DNA from: Marinicella meishanensis
GTDB lineage: Bacteria; Pseudomonadota; Gammaproteobacteria; Xanthomonadales; Marinicellaceae
Assembly: GCF_019931145.1 (NCBI RefSeq)
Contig: NZ_JAIOUV010000005.1
Coordinates: forward strand, 1-64,000
DNA length: 64,000 nt
Direction: 5' to 3'
The notes beneath the pieces were generated by a model. That model was not told the DNA's origin. It did not search any database and saw only the letters and a list, made by a program, of their open reading frames with translations. This document shows, piece after piece, positions 62,574 through 64,000 of the stretch (position 1 is the first letter of the stretch; the number at the start of each line of letters is the position of its first letter). A program made the translations under genes and the position numbers.

Positions 62574-64000
62574 TCAATCGACCAAATTGGGGCGCAACGC
62601 TTTCTCAGCCACTGACAATTCAACACCTTTGCGCGTGGCATAGTCAGCCAGTTGTTCTTGGTTGATTTTACCCACCACAAAGTACTTTGAATCGGGGTGG
62701 GCATAGTAAAAGCCACTGACTGATGAAGCCGGATACATGGTCAGGCCAGAGGTCAGTTCGATGCCGGTGTGGCCGGTCACATCCAACAAGTCAAACAACA
62801 GCTCTTTTTGGGTGTGATCCGGGCAGGCAGGATAACCTGGGGCTGGCCTGATGCCTTGGTATTGTTCTTTGATCAAGGCGGCATTGTCCAACTGTTCATT
62901 CGGGGCATAAGCCCAGTATTGGGTTCTGACTTGTTGGTGTAAATACTCGGCATAGGCTTCGGCCAGGCGGTCGGCCAAGGCTTTGAGCATGATGCTGCTG
63001 TAATCATCGTGTTGTGCTTCGAAACGCTGGACGTGTGACTCAATGCCCAGTCCAGTGGTGACGGCAAAAGCCCCGATGTGGTCGTTCAAACCAGCATCCT
63101 TGGGTGCGATGAAATCGCTCAAGCACAGATTGGCTTTGGGTTTGTTGGCCTGTTGTCTGAGGTTCAACAGGCGGTGTTGTTGGCCCTGGTGTTCGATGAT
63201 CACATCATCACCTTCGGCGTGGGCTGGGAAAAACCCCAACACCGCTTTGCATTGCAGCCAGTCTTCGGCCACCAATTGTTGCAGCATGCGTTGGGCGTCT
63301 TCATACAACTCGCTTGCGGTTTGGCCCACCACCTCATCGGTCAAGATCGCTGGATAGCGCCCGTGCAGTTCCCAGGTTTGGAAGAAGGGCGTCCAATCGA
63401 TGTATTCAACCAAGGTGGCCAGTGGGGTGTCGTCAATCACCTTGACCCCAGTGAAGCTCGGTTGGGTTGGGGTGAACGTGGACCAATCCAAAGCCAAGGC
63501 ATTGCCGCGGGCCTGTTCCAGGCTGATCAAGGATTTTTGATCCGAGCGATTTTTTCGGCGTTCGCGGATCTCGTGGTAGTCCTGCTTGATTTGTTGGCAG
63601 TAAGCGAGCTGGTCTTTTTCTGACAGCAGTTGTTGCACCACACCCACCGCCCGAGACGCGTCTTTGACCCACACCGTGGCATGGTCGTACTCGGGTTCGA
63701 TTTTCAACGCGGTGTGGGTGCGTGAGGTGGTGGCGCCACCGATCAACAAGGGCAGGTTCATGCCTTTGTGTTTCATTTGTTCGGCCACGTAACACATTTC
63801 GTCCAGGGATGGGGTGATCAAACCCGACAAGCCGATGATGTCGGCTTGGTGGTCATTGGCCGCTTTTAGAATCTGTTCAGCTGGCACCATCACGCCCAAA
63901 TCAATGATCTCATAATTGTTACAGCCCAACACCACCCCCACGATGTTTTTGCCGATGTCATGCACATCCCCTTTGACCGTGGCCATGATGATTTTGCCTT
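62574..64000 (-). CDS. metH: Cobalamin-dependent methionine synthase MetH, C-terminal part (cut by the window edge)
   Basis: At least 474 codons, 5' end outside the window. The cobalamin domain has DVHDIGKNIVGVVLGCNNYE (His ligand to cobalt), IGLSGLITPSLDEM and LIGGATTSRTHTALKI. The activation (AdoMet-binding) domain follows, with VEYIDWTPFFQTWELHGRYP and RPAPGYPACPDHTQK (its RxxxGYxxxP site) and ends KALRPNLVD. It makes methionine from homocysteine with methyltetrahydrofolate. No premature stop is seen. The gap to the YfcC gene (62451-62573) holds no clear terminator. Confidence 0.97.
   Translation of the reverse strand, partial: GKIIMATVKGDVHDIGKNIVGVVLGCNNYEIIDLGVMVPAEQILKAANDHQADIIGLSGLITPSLDEMCYVAEQMKHKGMNLPLLIGGATTSRTHTALKIEPEYDHATVWVKDASRAVGVVQQLLSEKDQLAYCQQIKQDYHEIRERRKNRSDQKSLISLEQARGNALALDWSTFTPTQPSFTGVKVIDDTPLATLVEYIDWTPFFQTWELHGRYPAILTDEVVGQTASELYEDAQRMLQQLVAEDWLQCKAVLGFFPAHAEGDDVIIEHQGQQHRLLNLRQQANKPKANLCLSDFIAPKDAGLNDHIGAFAVTTGLGIESHVQRFEAQHDDYSSIMLKALADRLAEAYAEYLHQQVRTQYWAYAPNEQLDNAALIKEQYQGIRPAPGYPACPDHTQKELLFDLLDVTGHTGIELTSGLTMYPASSVSGFYYAHPDSKYFVVGKINQEQLADYATRKGVELSVAEKALRPNLVD

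Overview
The window comes from a gammaproteobacterium. The evidence is the hflD-mnmA pair, a recCBD operon, coq7, an electron-transfer flavoprotein dehydrogenase, lapA-lapB, and the murU-amgK cell-wall recycling pair found in Pseudomonas-like bacteria that lack an E. coli-type MurQ route. A marine relative of Marinicella is a guess from gene content only. No rRNA, tRNA or CRISPR array was seen.

Two compositions are joined. Bases 1 to about 12,600 are AT-rich (a hand count of one 60-base line near 2,400 gives 18 G+C; a core line near 23,040 gives 33). This accessory segment holds the end of an IS3-family element that has cut off a C39-like peptidase gene, a decayed second IS3 OrfB, a lipoprotein followed by an astacin metalloprotease without a signal peptide, a subtilase coupled to a ComEC-like metallo-beta-lactamase-fold protein, a small four-helix membrane protein, several unknown genes and an IS1595-type transposase. 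The subtilase/MBL pair with its neighbours is the best candidate for an undescribed system.

From 12,600 on the DNA is chromosomal core. In order: two tandem secreted repeat proteins; hflD, mnmA, a Nudix hydrolase and an NhaC-type antiporter; murU, amgK and a small periplasmic protein; plsC, lapA, lapB, a WecA/WbpL-like glycan-initiating transferase, a membrane nucleotide-sugar dehydratase and galU (envelope glycan and LPS control); cdd and hpt (nucleoside and base salvage); a periplasmic peroxiredoxin-DUF4920 fusion, a GntP-type permease and a PhyH dioxygenase; a TPR-GGDEF protein, cspA, ETF-QO and coq7 (quinone metabolism); a DUF481 outer-membrane protein; tyrS; an M23 endopeptidase with anmK (murein turnover); a PP2C phosphatase; mltF; DUF6524/DUF6165; a second GGDEF protein; recC-recB-recD; a VOC protein, proC, and a SWIM-SNF2 helicase; an Lrp-type regulator divergent from phhA-phhB (phenylalanine to tyrosine); a PaaY-like gamma carbonic anhydrase; a YfcC-type carrier; and the 3' part of metH.

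A fold-back, MITE-like repeat of about 260 bp lies in two tandem copies between the DUF481 gene and tyrS. It supplies the last codons and the stop of tyrS. A solo end of the same element lies after phhB. Murein recycling recurs across the window (murU, amgK, anmK, mltF, M23 peptidase), consistent with an intact recycling route.
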